Source of the DNA: Chromatiales bacterium
GTDB taxonomy: Bacteria; Pseudomonadota; Gammaproteobacteria; Chromatiales; Chromatiaceae
DNA: 42,314 bases
Reading direction: 5' to 3'
Assembly: GCA_030145425.1 (NCBI GenBank)
Contig: JAQYVO010000139.1
Span: 1 to 42,314 of the forward strand
How positions within the stretch are numbered: the stretch's first letter is position 1; every line of letters starts with the position of its first letter. A program made the position numbers and the translations under genes. Shown one piece after another: positions 1-9,492 of the stretch. The notes beneath the pieces were generated by a model, which was given only the letters and a program-made list of their open reading frames with translations, did not search any database and had not been told where the DNA came from.

Positions 1-45
1 GAACCCAGCAGGCGGTCAAGGCACTGGTAACCGAGTGTGGGATAA

Positions 46-708
46 AAAAAAGATCTCAACCCATTCCCTGCTGTATGCAACACTCAAAACCAGGTGGTGG
101 TACCCAGTGGCGTGGATAGGAAACAAAGCGTATGGAAACGCACGCGCTACCAATATCTGTTCAACGAGTTCGCGCTGGCAACGGTCTTTCGTGGCAAGTT
201 CCTGCATGAGGTTGCCGCGCTTGGCTTGCAATCCCCCACCAGTGCACCGAAGGAATGGGTGGTGGACTGCCGTCATGCCGGTCGTGGAAACTCAGCTCTG
301 GAGTATCTGTCACGCTACCTTTATCGGGGTGTAATACGAGAGTCCAATATTCTGTTCGACCGCAACGGCCGGGTGACCTTCCAATATGTCGATGGAGAAA
401 CAGGCGATATCCGCACCGAGTCACTGCGCGGTGCGGATTTTCTCTGGCGGGTCATTCAGCATGTCTTACCGCGTGGCTTTCATCGGGTCAGAGACTACGG
501 CTTCCTGCACCACAATGCTCGCAAGACGCTGCGACTGATCCAACTGATCTTGCAGGTGGTGCTCAAACCAGAGGAGCCCAGGGAACGACCAGTTTTCTGC
601 TGCTCGACCTGTGGTGGGAAGATGAATGTCATTGGAATCTATCCGGCACAACGGATTGCGCATAACTCCGGACCGGCCCATGGGCCACCTGCAGCCATGC
701 CGGCTTAG
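46..708 (+). pseudogene. IS91-family transposase, C-terminal fragment
   Basis: This is the C-terminal part of a Y2-type (HUH) transposase of the IS91/IS801 kind, which moves by rolling-circle transposition. The open frame carries the family's conserved stretch ALEYLSRYLYRGVI, then GADFLWRVIQHVLPRGFHRVR and a YGFLHHNARKTL motif. It ends in a degraded zinc-finger-like CCSTCGGKM, as in IS91 transposases where a CxxCG motif closes the protein. The N-terminal catalytic half is missing: in-frame stops occur at 28-30 and 43-45, and the segment DLNPFPAVCNTQNQVVVPSGV looks like a worn version of the NPHPHxHxVVPGGG region, with the HUH histidines gone. It is therefore probably inactive. The family call is secure; how much of the left end lies outside the window is unknown. 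Confidence 0.8.
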
Positions 709-973
709 TTTTAACAGACGGAAACGGTGCCGGACGGAAATACTGGTCTGGAATGGCCAGAGCCTGCTTATGTCTGAAAGCCTGGAATCCCGCAAAGAAA
801 TGGATAAAATGAGGTGATGGAAAAATACAATGTGATGAAAATCACCGTCAATCTGCGTATGAAACCAGTTTCAAACGACCAACTACCTGCCAGATCCACC
901 CTGATCCGTCAGGGGCTCAACGATTAATTTTCTATAGGCACTTACTTGATGTTGTTGAGTCCAGATCGGGCTC
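709..973. other. Decayed mobile-element spacer
   Basis: Apart from the 36-codon scrap at 817-927, nothing coding is seen between the IS91 fragment and the attC-like site. The IS91 terminal sequences could not be identified, so the end of that element is unknown. Confidence 0.5.
817..927 (+). pseudogene. 36-codon remnant resembling the N-terminus of a TnpB/IS1341-type transposase
   Basis: A short frame opens at an ATG preceded by GAGGTG and reads MEKYNVMKITVNLRMKPVSN before stopping at TAA. The MKITVxLRxKP pattern resembles the first beta strand of IS200/IS605 TnpB-type proteins (typically MKxTVKLKLxPTPEQ). Nothing homologous continues downstream in any frame. It is best read as a transposon scrap in a decayed region. 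Chance similarity over 30 residues cannot be excluded, so this is a weak call. Confidence 0.3.
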
Positions 974-1037
974 GTCCAACAACTGGATAAGATCGTGGTT
1001 CGCTCCGCTCTCACGATCTATCCTTATTCGTTAGAAC
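974..1037 (-). other. attC-like recombination site of a decayed integron
   Basis: Read on the minus strand, the 64-bp site starts with TTCTAAC (R''-like, consensus RYYYAAC) and ends with GTTGGAC (R', consensus GTTRRRY). Between them the strand folds back. GGATAGATCGTG on one arm pairs with the arm whose complement reads GGATAAGATCGTG, leaving one unpaired A, as expected for an extrahelical base. The R and L boxes are separated by non-pairing spacers (GAATAA against AACT), and the loop is AGAGCGGAGCGAAC. It lies immediately after the stop codon of the minus-strand HEPN-like fragment, the correct place and orientation for an attC. The integrase fragment close by points the opposite way, as intI does relative to its cassettes. 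The R'' box has one mismatch at its first base. Confidence 0.72.
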
Positions 1038-1277
1038 TCATTTTACAATACGGATTTTATCAGTGGCCGAGACCAACCCCTTTAAAAAACGTATTGCCTT
1101 TTCTAGCTCATCTCTCTTTATTAAGTCTGGGTTACTACTGGGATTTACTGACGTATTAGCTATATGCGCTGCATCACCACGTTTCGATATTAGCACATCA
1201 AGGGCCTTTTTTGCCTGAGGTGGGCTGTAGTTATCCCATGACCAGCCCAGATTAAGGATGTTGATTTTTTGCGCCAT
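1038..1277 (-). pseudogene. HEPN-domain (RiboL-PSP-HEPN-like) cassette gene, 3' fragment
   Basis: The last 79 codons read [17 protein letters not shown], then a helix with SKRGDAAH and the tail DELEKAIRFLKGLV. The RGDAAH element fits the Rx4-6H motif of HEPN nucleases, and the order of a short LGxSWDxY segment, a P-rich turn, an R..H helix and an IRFLxxLV helix resembles RiboL-PSP-HEPN proteins, which are often toxin-like RNases. The upstream half is missing. The minus frame stays open back to 1409, but those codons are antisense to the integrase and are not part of the original gene. The fragment is followed at once by the attC-like site, so it was probably an integron cassette gene. It is unlikely to be functional. 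Confidence 0.55.
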
Positions 1278-1778
1278 CAAATCGTTGTGAGAAGCGGTAA
1301 GGGAAACAAGGACCGTGTTACTTTGCTGGCGGATAAAATTATTGAGCCTCTCAAAGCACAGATTAACCGTGTTCGGTCCTTGCACAAACTCGATCTTTCG
1401 GCCGGTCATGGTGCGGTGTATCTACCTTATGCCTTGGAAAGGAAGTATCCCAGCGCTTCAAAAGAACTGGGTTGGCAGTATGTATTTCCATCCAGGAAGC
1501 GTTCGGAGGATCCTCGCGGTGGTATGACTCGAAGGCACCATATTGGAGAGCAGAGCATTCAGAGGGCTATCAAGCAAGCGGTGCGCGAAGCGCGAATTGA
1601 GAAACCGGTTTCCTGCCATACATTGAGGCATAGTTTCGCAACGGATTTACTCGTAGCCGGTTACGATATACGAACTATTCAGGAACTCATGGGGCACAAG
1701 GACGTAAGAACCACTCAGATTTATACTCATGTCATAGGTCGTGGCGGGCAGGGGGTGCTCAGTCCTCTGGACAGATAG
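1272..1778 (+). pseudogene. intI: Integron integrase (IntI), C-terminal half
   Basis: About 168 codons of a tyrosine recombinase remain. [10 protein letters not shown] carries the beta-turn lysine; [20 protein letters not shown] is the extra segment typical of integron integrases. [19 protein letters not shown] follows, then the catalytic boxes [12 protein letters not shown] (HxxR), [17 protein letters not shown] (second His and the tyrosine nucleophile) and the family tail GGxGVxSPLD. The SAM-like N-terminal domain and box I arginine are absent. Sequence upstream of about 1272 belongs to the HEPN-like cassette instead, so a deletion removed the 5' half of intI and the attI site that normally adjoins it. 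The product cannot be catalytic. It points away from the cassette side, as expected for intI. Confidence 0.85.
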
Positions 1779-1934
1779 GGTGGGCAGACAGTCAACCTAT
1801 GTCCCAGTCAACTCAAGCTGGCCCAAATCGTAGAAAAATTGCCCCGGCTCAAGTGCAGAAAACCCCATATTGTGTTTATATATCTGGTCGAAATACCCAA
1901 AAAACCATAATCCGGACATTCAGGAGTCCCATCC

Positions 1935-2915
1935 ATGCAACAGCCCGTTCGAGTTACCGTGACCGGCGCCGCCGGTCATATCAGCTATGCTCTGTTATTT
2001 CGTATCGCATCCGGCGCTATGCTCGGGGACGATCAGCCCGTGATCCTGCAGATGTTGGAGATCCCTCCGGCCATGGATGCGCTCAAGGGCGTGGCCATGG
2101 AGCTGGATGATTGTGCCTTTCCCCTGGTGCAGGACATTATCTGCACGGATGATCCCAAGGTGGCGTTCAAGGATTCGGACTTCGGGATGCTGGTTGGTGC
2201 ACGTCCCCGTGGGCCGGGCATGGAGCGCAAGGATCTGCTGGAGGCCAACGCCGCGATCTTTTCGGTTCAGGGCAAGGCGATCAACGAGGTTGCCAGCCGT
2301 GACATCAAGGTGCTGGTCGTGGGCAACCCCGCCAATACCAACTCGCTGATTGCGCGGAGCAACGCCCCGGATATTAATCCCCGCAACTTTACCGCCATGA
2401 CCCGCCTGGACCATAACCGTGCCATGTCCCAGCTGGCGGCAAAGACCGGCTCGGCGGTTACTGATGTCACCCATATGACCATCTGGGGTAACCACTCCTC
2501 CACTCAGTATCCTGACCTGCACCATGCCCTCGTGAAGGGGCAGGGCGCTATGGGGATGGTGGATGCTGACTGGTACACCGGTACCTTCATTCCTGAGGTA
2601 CAGCAACGTGGCGCGGCGATCATCAAGGCCCGTGGTGCATCCAGTGCAGCTTCCGCGGCAAGCGCTGCCATTGATCACATGCGTACCTGGGTCAAGGGCA
2701 CGGAGGGAGATGATTGGGTCAGCATGGCCGTCTACAGTGACGGCAGCTACGGTATTTCCGAAGGGCTTGTTTACTCGTTCCCTGTACGTTGCGCAAACGG
2801 GGACTGGCAGATCGTTCAGGGCCTTGAAGTCAGTGATTTCAGCCGTGAAAAGATGGCCGCCACGGAGCAGGAACTTATGGAGGAGCGTGACGGGGTCAAG
2901 CACCTGTTGCCATAG
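1935..2915 (+). CDS. mdh: Malate dehydrogenase, type 2
   Basis: It interconverts malate and oxaloacetate with NAD in the TCA cycle, in the cytoplasm. The 326-residue length and sequence match the MDH type 2 family. The nucleotide-binding loop is [18 protein letters not shown] near residues 10-27, where most relatives have GQIGYSLLF. Also present are [16 protein letters not shown] (mobile loop arginines), VGNPANTN, the catalytic pair in TRLDHNRA and WGNHSS, and the family C-terminus [10 protein letters not shown]. The ATG is preceded by AGGAG about ten bases upstream. It is followed by a strong terminator, so it appears monocistronic, and gltA, the next TCA-cycle gene, lies 194 bases downstream on the same strand. 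The GHISY variant is unusual but conservative. Confidence 0.95.
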   Translation: MQQPVRVTVTGAAGHISYALLFRIASGAMLGDDQPVILQMLEIPPAMDALKGVAMELDDCAFPLVQDIICTDDPKVAFKDSDFGMLVGARPRGPGMERKDLLEANAAIFSVQGKAINEVASRDIKVLVVGNPANTNSLIARSNAPDINPRNFTAMTRLDHNRAMSQLAAKTGSAVTDVTHMTIWGNHSSTQYPDLHHALVKGQGAMGMVDADWYTGTFIPEVQQRGAAIIKARGASSAASAASAAIDHMRTWVKGTEGDDWVSMAVYSDGSYGISEGLVYSFPVRCANGDWQIVQGLEVSDFSREKMAATEQELMEERDGVKHLLP

Positions 2916-2937
2916 TTTGGGAGCTTAACATTCCCTT

Positions 2938-2963
2938 AAAAGGCACCTTCGGGTGCCTTTTTT
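2938..2963 (+). terminator. Intrinsic terminator of mdh
   Basis: A perfect stem AAAAGGCACC/GGTGCCTTTT with a stable TTCG tetraloop runs into a T tract, about 20 bases after the mdh stop codon. It should separate mdh from gltA transcription. Confidence 0.92.
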
Positions 2964-3021
2964 ATGTTCACGGATTCCTGTCTTGTTCCAAAAGTCTTCC
3001 CTGATATCCTAAAATGGATGT

Positions 3022-3079
3022 CCGTCCTATTAATGGGACGGCACTTGTCCCGGATATGCGCGTCTGATATAAAGATCAG
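3022..3079 (+). promoter_or_regulatory. Hairpin-rich leader upstream of gltA
   Basis: Two hairpins compete for the same GGGACGG segment. CCGTCC (3022-3027) pairs with GGACGG (3036-3041), or GGGAC (3035-3039) pairs with GTCCC (3047-3051). A third hairpin, CTGAT/ATCAG, lies at 3064-3079, some 30 bases before the gltA start. Such mutually exclusive pairings can mark a regulated 5' leader, but no known riboswitch class is recognised and short stems like these also arise by chance. Confidence 0.3.
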
Positions 3080-3109
3080 CTCTTCCTAACGCTGCGGAAA
3101 TTAAGACAT

Positions 3110-4405
3110 ATGTCCAAAAATACGATGACGCTCACAAACCCTGCCAACGGACGTACGGCGGAACTCCCTGTTCACAAGGGCACAGAAGGCCCGGAGGTCG
3201 TGGATATCACCCGCCTCTACCGTGACATGGGGGTGTTCACGTTCGACCCGGGGTTTATGGCGACGGGTAGCTGCCGCAGTTCCATCACTTATATTGACGG
3301 GGATGCGGGCAAACTCTGGTACCGGGGTTACCCGATCGAACAGCTGGCGGAAAAGAGCAATTTTCTGGAGATCGCCTACCTGCTGCTTTACGGGGATCTG
3401 CCCGTGCGGCCAAAGCTCGAGGAGTTCGAGAGCATCATTCGTCACCACACCATGATCAACGAGACCCTGAGGAAATTCTTCAGCGGGTTTCACTACAACG
3501 CCCACCCGATGGCGATCATGGTGGGGGTCGTGGGCTCCCTGTCAGCCTTCTATCACGATTCCATCGATATCCATGACCCGCGCCACCGGGAGATCTCGGC
3601 GCATCGTATGATCGCCAAGATGCCCACCATCGCGGCTGCCAGCTACAAGCACAATATCGGCGAGCCTTTCATCTACCCGAGAAACGATCTCGATTACTGT
3701 GCAAACTTCCTGAGCATGATGTTTGCCACGCCCTGCGAGCCCTTTGAGCCGGATCCGGTTGCCGTCAAGGCAGTCAATCTGTTGTTTATTCTCCATGCAG
3801 ACCACGAGCAGAATGCCAGTACTTCCACGGTACGCCTGGCGGGCAGTTCCCAGGCCAATCCGTTTGCCTGTATCGCATCGGGTATTGCCTCTTTGTGGGG
3901 GCCGGCTCACGGTGGTGCGAACGAGGCGGTGCTGGATATGCTGAGGGAAATCGGCGATGTCTCGAACATCGACAAGTACATTCTCAAGGCAAAGGATCCG
4001 AACGATCCCTTCCGCCTGATGGGATTCGGTCACCGTGTCTATAAAAACCATGATCCCCGCGCGACCATCATCCGCAAGATCTGTCACGAAGTGCTGGAAA
4101 ATATTGCCGACACCAATAATCCGATGTTCGAACTGGCGCTGAGGCTGGAGCAGGTTGCCCTGGAGGATGATTACTTTGTCGAGCGCAAGCTTTATCCCAA
4201 CGTGGATTTCTACTCCGGCATCATCTACCAGGCCCTGAATATACCCGCCACCATGTTCACCGTGATGTTCGCCATCGCGCGCACCGTCGGTTGGGTGGCT
4301 CACTGGATGGAGATGATGGACGATCCGGACCAGCGCATCGGCAGACCGCGCCAGATCTATGTCGGAGCACCGCAGCGGGATTACGTACCCCTGGATAAGC
4401 GCTGA
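3110..4405 (+). CDS. gltA: Citrate synthase, type I (hexameric)
   Basis: It condenses oxaloacetate and acetyl-CoA to citrate, the entry step of the TCA cycle. At 431 residues it has the normal size of the type I Gram-negative enzyme, which is usually allosterically inhibited by NADH. The N-terminal beta-rich segment is present with [22 protein letters not shown]. Active-site regions are [10 protein letters not shown] (first His), [11 protein letters not shown] (second His), [14 protein letters not shown] and NVDFYSGI (catalytic Asp). The chosen ATG gives the usual MSxNTxTL-type start; only a weak purine-rich GGAAA lies upstream. The gene follows mdh on the same strand but has its own long leader. 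It converges with the next minus-strand gene. Confidence 0.96.
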   Translation: MSKNTMTLTNPANGRTAELPVHKGTEGPEVVDITRLYRDMGVFTFDPGFMATGSCRSSITYIDGDAGKLWYRGYPIEQLAEKSNFLEIAYLLLYGDLPVRPKLEEFESIIRHHTMINETLRKFFSGFHYNAHPMAIMVGVVGSLSAFYHDSIDIHDPRHREISAHRMIAKMPTIAAASYKHNIGEPFIYPRNDLDYCANFLSMMFATPCEPFEPDPVAVKAVNLLFILHADHEQNASTSTVRLAGSSQANPFACIASGIASLWGPAHGGANEAVLDMLREIGDVSNIDKYILKAKDPNDPFRLMGFGHRVYKNHDPRATIIRKICHEVLENIADTNNPMFELALRLEQVALEDDYFVERKLYPNVDFYSGIIYQALNIPATMFTVMFAIARTVGWVAHWMEMMDDPDQRIGRPRQIYVGAPQRDYVPLDKR

Positions 4406-4407
4406 CA

Positions 4408-4426
4408 GCTGAACTTAAGGTTCAGC
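4408..4426. terminator. Hairpin between the convergent gltA and minus-strand gene
   Basis: GCTGAAC and GTTCAGC form a perfect 7-bp stem around the loop TTAAG, between the stop codon of gltA and the stop codon of the opposing gene, which lies in the loop. Its position between convergent genes suggests a bidirectional terminator, but it has no T tract on either side, so it may act with help or not at all. Confidence 0.4.
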
Positions 4427-5023
4427 AGGACCTGCCTTAAGCAGGGCTGACACCCGTGCGACCCCGGCCCCTCTGCCGGGGCGCTTGGTCACGGGGTCCA
4501 GCGGGGGATTGGCGCGATCCTGAAGCGGCAGCAGTATCAGTTCCATACCGCAGTCTCCCGCCCGGAAACTGAAAAGCGGCAGAGTCTTTCTGATATCCAG
4601 GGAGTATGTCAGGCGGACATCCCGTTCCTCGAAGGGGATCTGTCTTTCCATGAGATACAGCGCCACCTCTTCGGGGGTTTCCACGTAAAGGTAGAGTTTT
4701 ATCGGGCTCAAGGCATCGGCGCTGCCGTGGAGCACCGTCCCGGTTAGATGTGGGTTGAACGGCCGAAGGTTGTGCATGGCATCCAGGGCCAGTTCGCGCA
4801 GGTGCTTGAGCGCGGCGGGTTGGGTGTCGCTGAAGAAAATCAGCTGATATTCCCTGAGCGCCTCCTCTATCTCCCGATTGTCGGGAAGCTGCTGCTTGTC
4901 CCTGCAACCTACTCGTGCCGCCGCCTTGCGCCGGGCCTCCTGAACATCGAGACACTCCTGGTCAGCCAGCATGCGGGCGGCGGCATGGGCGATCAGGCGG
5001 CGTGCGCCAGTCTTTTTCCCCAT
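4415..5023 (-). CDS. Conserved small protein of unknown function, coupled to PBP1A
   Basis: This 202-residue cytoplasmic protein has no signal peptide or membrane segment. An Arg/Ala-rich helical N-terminus (MGKKTGARRLIAHAAARML) is followed by a helical region and then an alpha/beta stretch, RPFNPHLTGTVLHGSADAL then PIKLYLYVETPEEVALYLMER. That stretch recalls the GS-x(n)-D core of minimal nucleotidyltransferases. However, the expected acidic residues after GS are not evident, so any such fold would be degenerate and this is a weak inference. The start ATG lies one base after the PBP1A stop codon (TGA-T-ATG), so translation is probably coupled. Its job may relate to that gene, but no function can be assigned. 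Confidence 0.8.
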   Translation of the reverse strand: MGKKTGARRLIAHAAARMLADQECLDVQEARRKAAARVGCRDKQQLPDNREIEEALREYQLIFFSDTQPAALKHLRELALDAMHNLRPFNPHLTGTVLHGSADALSPIKLYLYVETPEEVALYLMERQIPFEERDVRLTYSLDIRKTLPLFSFRAGDCGMELILLPLQDRANPPLDPVTKRPGRGAGVARVSALLKAGPAEP

Positions 5024-5024
5024 A

Positions 5025-7460
5025 TCAGAATGGGTCCTGGTCCCCGCCGGCGGCTCCGGTGTCCGTGTCGCCGCCCGTCGGGGAGGCGACGCTGCTCAGC
5101 AGCTCGGTGGGTGCGTTTTCCGTTCGGAACACCTCAAATATCGCGTCCTCCTGCTTCACCCCCGCACGTTTGCCCGTCTTCGGATCGATGCGCACGGTGA
5201 CAATCCCGTCAGGCATCTTCAGGGGAATCTCAGGTACCTCCTTCAGGGCTTCCCGCATATAGGTCATCCAGGCGGGCAGGGCCGCCCTACCACCCACTTC
5301 CCCTCTTCCCAGGGGCTCTGCCGAGTCGAGGCCGACCCAGGATATCGCCACCAGCGTGCGGGTGAATCCGTTGAACCAGGCATCCTTCTGGTCGTTGGTG
5401 GTGCCGGTCTTGCCTGCCAGGTCACTGCGTCCCAGGGCCCGTGCTCTCACCGCCGTACCCCTTCTCACCACGTCGCGCATCATGGAGTTCATCAGATAGT
5501 GGTTCTGAGCGCTGATCACCCTGGGCGCCACCTTATCGCCCTCGACTGCCGGTGCTTCAGCCCCCGGCTCCATTTGCGGCTGGTCGCTATCCTCGCAGGT
5601 TTCACAGACCTGCACGGGATCGGCCTGATAAATGGGATTGGACTGTTTATCTTCTATTCGTTCGATGAAATAGGGTTCGATACGGTATCCCCCGTTCGCC
5701 AGGATGCTGTAGGCCGTCGCCATCTCCATGGGTGTGACCGCGCCGCTGCCAAGGGCCAGGGAGAGATTGTGGGGCAGTTCGTCCGGATCGAAACCGAACA
5801 GTGCGGCGTGATTCAGGGCATGGTCCACACCCATGGAACGCAGCAGCCGGATCGAAACAAGATTGCGCGACTTGGTCAAAGCATACCGCAGGCGGGTGGG
5901 TCCGAAGAACTTGCCGCTGTAGTTTTCGGGGCGCCACGCCCCTTCCAGTCCGGGGTCATCGAAGACCACCGGTGCATCGTTTATCAGGCTGGCTGGAGTG
6001 AAGCCTGCCTCAAGTGCCGCGGAATAGATGAAGGCTTTGAATCCCGAGCCCGGCTGGCGCTTGGCCTGGGTGGCCCGGTTGAATTTGCTGGTGAAGAAAT
6101 CGTAGCCCCCTGACAGCGCCACTATCGCGCCGTCATCGGGATGCAGGGAAACCAGGGCCCCTTCAACCTTGGGAATCTGGGCCAGGCGCCAGTAAGCTTC
6201 ACCCTCCTTGTCATGCGCCGGATAAATCCGGATCAGGTCTCCCGGGCTGAGGACGGCCTGGGCTTTCTTGAGTGCTGGGCCGCGGCGGTTCTCGCTCTTG
6301 TATGTGCGTGCCCACTCAAGCCCCGGCCACGGGATCACGATTCGTTCACCGCCGCGTAGATGGACTTCCGCCGTTTTTTCCGTCAGGGAGACAACCAGGG
6401 CCGGTTTGAGATCCCCTATGTTTCGATAACCCGACAACAGGCGGTCGAACTCCCGGTCCGAATCGATACCCCCGATGTCGAAATTGGCCTCCGGCCCCCG
6501 ATAGCCATGACGTTTGTCGTAGGCTTGAAGCGCTTCACGGATACCCCGGTTCGCGGCGGTCTGCAGCCTGCTGTTGAGGGTGGTGTAAACGGAGAACCCT
6601 CCGGTGTATGCCTCTTCCGCGTAGCGCTCGACCATCTCTGCACGCACCATCTCGGCGAGGAAGGGGGCTTCGGACTCCAGGTTGGTGGCGTTGAGGCGGG
6701 CCGTAACCGCCGCGTCCCTGGCTTTCCCGAATTCCAGGTTCGTGATGAATCCGAGACCCAGCATGCGCTCCAGGATATAATCGCGCCGAATTTGGGCCCG
6801 ATCCGGATTGGTCACGGGATTGTAACGGGATGGGGCCTTGGGCAGTCCGGCAATCATGGCAATCTGGGGCAGGTCCAGCTGATCCACCTTTTTACCGTAA
6901 TAAACCTGGGCCGCGGCACCCACGCCATAGGCCCGGTGGCCCATGTAGATCTTGTTGAGGTACAACTCCAGAATCTCTTCTTTCGAGAAACTGTGTTCAA
7001 TTTTGAGGGCCAGCAAGATTTCGTTGAGTTTGCGGATATAGGTTTTTTCCCTGCTGAGAAAAAAGTTTCTCGCCACCTGCATGGTGATGGTGCTGCCGCC
7101 CTGACGCTTTTCGCCGGTCAGTAACAGCTGCAGTGTGGCGCGCAGGATACCCTGATAGTCAACGCCGGGATGTTCGAAAAACCGGTCGTCTTCCGCCGCC
7201 AGAAAGGCCTGGATCATCGGTTCCGGCACTTGCGCGTAGGAGAGGGGCTCCCGGCGTTTTTCGCCGAACTCCGCTATCAGCTTGAGATCCCGGGAATATA
7301 CCCGCAGCGGAACCTGCAGTTCCACATCCCGTAGTTCTTCCGGTGACGGAAGTTTGGGGTCCAGGTAAAGATAAAGGGAGACCAGGCCGATGGAACCCAA
7401 TACAAAGGCTGTCAGCAGGAGTCCGAGAAAAATCTTGATCAGTGTCTTGAAAAACTTCAT
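5025..7460 (-). CDS. mrcA: Penicillin-binding protein 1A, bifunctional transglycosylase/transpeptidase
   Basis: This class A PBP polymerises and cross-links peptidoglycan from the outer face of the inner membrane. It has 811 residues: a cytoplasmic tip and one membrane segment at about 5-32, then the GT51 transglycosylase domain with catalytic glutamate in EDDRFFEHPGVDYQG (E90) and GGSTITMQVARN (121-132). An OB-like insert follows, and then the transpeptidase with SxxK at 472-475 (RQPGSGFKAF), SRN at 531-533 and KTGTT at 684-688. Most relatives read PGSSFKPF, so SGFKAF is a small variation around the nucleophile. The gene, also called ponA, is divergent from pilM, the arrangement known from Pseudomonas. 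No good Shine-Dalgarno precedes the ATG. Confidence 0.95.
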   Translation of the reverse strand: MKFFKTLIKIFLGLLLTAFVLGSIGLVSLYLYLDPKLPSPEELRDVELQVPLRVYSRDLKLIAEFGEKRREPLSYAQVPEPMIQAFLAAEDDRFFEHPGVDYQGILRATLQLLLTGEKRQGGSTITMQVARNFFLSREKTYIRKLNEILLALKIEHSFSKEEILELYLNKIYMGHRAYGVGAAAQVYYGKKVDQLDLPQIAMIAGLPKAPSRYNPVTNPDRAQIRRDYILERMLGLGFITNLEFGKARDAAVTARLNATNLESEAPFLAEMVRAEMVERYAEEAYTGGFSVYTTLNSRLQTAANRGIREALQAYDKRHGYRGPEANFDIGGIDSDREFDRLLSGYRNIGDLKPALVVSLTEKTAEVHLRGGERIVIPWPGLEWARTYKSENRRGPALKKAQAVLSPGDLIRIYPAHDKEGEAYWRLAQIPKVEGALVSLHPDDGAIVALSGGYDFFTSKFNRATQAKRQPGSGFKAFIYSAALEAGFTPASLINDAPVVFDDPGLEGAWRPENYSGKFFGPTRLRYALTKSRNLVSIRLLRSMGVDHALNHAALFGFDPDELPHNLSLALGSGAVTPMEMATAYSILANGGYRIEPYFIERIEDKQSNPIYQADPVQVCETCEDSDQPQMEPGAEAPAVEGDKVAPRVISAQNHYLMNSMMRDVVRRGTAVRARALGRSDLAGKTGTTNDQKDAWFNGFTRTLVAISWVGLDSAEPLGRGEVGGRAALPAWMTYMREALKEVPEIPLKMPDGIVTVRIDPKTGKRAGVKQEDAIFEVFRTENAPTELLSSVASPTGGDTDTGAAGGDQDPF

Positions 7461-8876
<1,416 letters not shown>

Positions 8877-8877
8877 G

Positions 8878-9480
8878 ATGGCCCGCATCAATCTGCTGCC
8901 CTGGCGCGAGACCTTACGCAAGAAACGCCAACGGGATTTCGGAATCTATGCACTGGCGGCCGTGTTGTTTATGGGCGCGGCCGCCGGTGGTGTGCACTTT
9001 TACGTAGAAGGCATGATCGATTCCCAGGTCAAGCGCAACCAGTACCTGAAGAAAGAGATCGCTGCGATGGATCGCAAGATAAAGGAGATCGAGGAGCTGG
9101 AAAAAACCAAGGCGAAGCTTCTGGCGCGGATGAACGTCATCCAAACCCTGCAGATCAGCCGGCCCGAAGTGGTTCACTTGATGGATGAGCTCGTGTTGAC
9201 CATCCCCGAAGGCCTTTTCCTTACGCAGTTGAATCAAAAGGGGAGCAAACTGGCATTGTCGGGCCGGGCCCAGTCCAATGCCCGGGTATCGGCCTACATG
9301 AGGAATATCGATGATTCGAAGTGGATAGGCAACCCCGGCCTGCAGGTCATTTCGAACAAAAGCAAGACCGGAACCGGCATGAGTCATTTTACTCTCAATG
9401 CCAAACAGACGTCCCCTATCGCTAAGGTGGAGAAACCCAAAAAGAAAAAGAAGAAAAGAAAAAAGAAGAAGAAAAGGTAG
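8878..9480 (+). CDS. pilN: Type IV pilus assembly protein PilN, with a poly-lysine tail
   Basis: PilN is a bitopic inner-membrane protein that links cytoplasmic PilM to periplasmic PilO and PilP. I place the start at the ATG of MARINLLPWRE, with AAGGAG eleven bases upstream inside the end of pilM, rather than at a TTG nine bases earlier. The N-terminal INLLPWR is the PilM-binding motif. A membrane segment spans about residues 20-40, followed by a coiled-coil stretch and the ferredoxin-like periplasmic domain. The last 13 residues are eleven lysines and two arginines, encoded by a 39-base purine-only run (9439-9477). A basic tail of this kind is odd for a periplasmic domain. The protein is 200 residues long. 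Confidence 0.93.
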   Translation: MARINLLPWRETLRKKRQRDFGIYALAAVLFMGAAAGGVHFYVEGMIDSQVKRNQYLKKEIAAMDRKIKEIEELEKTKAKLLARMNVIQTLQISRPEVVHLMDELVLTIPEGLFLTQLNQKGSKLALSGRAQSNARVSAYMRNIDDSKWIGNPGLQVISNKSKTGTGMSHFTLNAKQTSPIAKVEKPKKKKKKRKKKKKR

Positions 9481-9492
9481 GGAATACACAAT

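Noticed and set aside
974-1037. Ordinary REP-like palindrome instead of attC
   Set aside because: The loop GAGCGGAGCGAAC does resemble REP hairpins, but the R boxes, non-pairing spacers, extrahelical base, position after a cassette stop codon and nearby intI together favour attC. Some doubt remains.
1995-2903. 302-codon minus-strand frame across mdh
   Set aside because: It is a shadow of the mdh gene; its translation is His/Gly-rich with no domain or start signal.
4971-6113. 380-codon plus-strand frame across PBP1A
   Set aside because: Antisense shadow; the opposite strand carries all PBP1A catalytic motifs.
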